Shown one piece after another: positions 5,022 through 5,388 of a DNA stretch of 5,388 nucleotides. The notes under the pieces were generated by a model, which saw only the letters and a list, made by a program, of their open reading frames with translations, had not been told where the DNA came from and did no database searches. Source of the DNA: an uncultured Burkholderiales bacterium (GTDB taxonomy: Bacteria > Pseudomonadota > Gammaproteobacteria > Burkholderiales > Burkholderiaceae_C). Position numbers and translations under genes: made by a program. The stretch covers positions 1 through 5,388 of the forward strand of contig CAIYKK010000628.1 of assembly GCA_903926695.1 (NCBI GenBank), given 5' to 3'. How positions within the stretch are numbered: position 1 is the stretch's first letter; every line of letters begins with the position of its first letter.

Positions 5022-5388
5022 TCACAGTTCCACAATGACCGGCGTGTGGTCGCTGGGCTGCTTGTTTTTGCGCGGCAGGCGGTCAATGGTGCAGGCTTTG
5101 ACCAGCGGCTTGAGCGCGTCGCTCACCAGAATGTGGTCAATGCGCAAACCCCGATTTTTCTGAAAACCCAGCATTCGGTAATCCCACCACGAATAGCTTT
5201 TTTCGGGCTGATCGAACAGGCGGAAAGCGTCGTGCAAGCCCAACGCGAGCAGCGCCTGGAATTGCTGGCGTTCTTCAGTCGTGTGGTGAATCGTTTCGCG
5301 CAGGCCCACGGGGTCAAAACTATCGCGGTCGTCGGCGGTGATGTTGAAGTCGCCCAGCAGCACGAGGTTGGGATGCGTCAGCAGTTCC
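5022..5388 (-). CDS. xth: Exodeoxyribonuclease III / AP endonuclease (partial, N-terminus outside window)
   Basis: This is the C-terminal 122 codons of an exonuclease III-type enzyme, which cuts DNA 5' of abasic sites and removes 3' blocks in base excision repair in the cytoplasm. The active-site motifs of the exonuclease-endonuclease-phosphatase fold are in place: GDFN at 5343-5354 (Asp151/Asn153 in E. coli ExoIII), LRIDHIL with its Asp at 5136-5138 (Asp229), and SDH at 5046-5054 (Asp258/His259). The last two are 29 residues apart, exactly as in E. coli. YSWWDYR and the GF..N.GLRIDH stretch are typical. The frame runs open to the window edge with no defect. It converges on the small Pro/His-rich ORF. 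Repair of oxidative DNA damage fits a peroxide theme, but this is a housekeeping gene and the proximity may be chance. Confidence 0.95.
   Translation of the reverse strand, partial: ELLTHPNLVLLGDFNITADDRDSFDPVGLRETIHHTTEERQQFQALLALGLHDAFRLFDQPEKSYSWWDYRMLGFQKNRGLRIDHILVSDALKPLVKACTIDRLPRKNKQPSDHTPVIVEL

Noticed and set aside
4784..5086. Minus-strand ORF of 100 codons overlapping the exonuclease 3' end
   Set aside because: It overlaps the exonuclease end and is opposite a better plus-strand frame; composition looks like a shadow.

Overview
The window looks like part of a GC-rich betaproteobacterial chromosome, probably Burkholderiales and possibly Comamonadaceae. This is inferred from codon use, an orphan branched-chain-type solute-binding protein, and a Tat-exported dienelactone hydrolase-like protein. 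No RNA genes, insertion sequences, CRISPR arrays or phage genes were seen.

Left part (1-3257), minus strand. There are two closely related di-haem cytochrome c peroxidase genes in the same orientation. The left copy (1-526) is cut by the window edge, so only its first 175 codons are visible. The right copy (2011-3018) is complete. Between them lies a complete gene for a periplasmic ABC-type solute-binding protein (680-1855) with no permease or ATPase beside it. Each peroxidase gene has its own promoter with an almost perfect FNR/ANR/DNR-type box and a -10 element. Box-to--10 spacing is identical in the two promoters, which points to induction under low oxygen. A hairpin followed by a T-run terminates the right peroxidase transcript at 1955-1980. 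Both peroxidases have Asp at the position that aligns, by residue spacing, with the distal haem ligand His71 of the Pseudomonas aeruginosa enzyme.

Middle part (3258-4616), plus strand. A dienelactone hydrolase-family alpha/beta hydrolase with a clear twin-arginine signal is followed 54 nt later by a small secreted LprI/DUF1311-family protein. The 239-nt region between the right peroxidase and the hydrolase is divergent and rich in TTGA-type repeats.

Right part (4617-5388). A 182-nt stretch without a confident gene leads to a small Pro/His-rich hypothetical ORF on the plus strand. This ORF converges with the 3' part of an exodeoxyribonuclease III gene on the minus strand; only 4 nt separate the two stop codons.

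Five of the seven gene products (both peroxidases, the binding protein, the hydrolase and the LprI-like protein) carry export signals. The window is therefore mostly a periplasmic gene cluster with a peroxide-detoxification core. I see no convincing sign of a wholly new multi-gene system. The observations most worth a second look are the duplicated FNR-controlled peroxidases, their altered haem-ligand position, and the solute-binding protein held between them.
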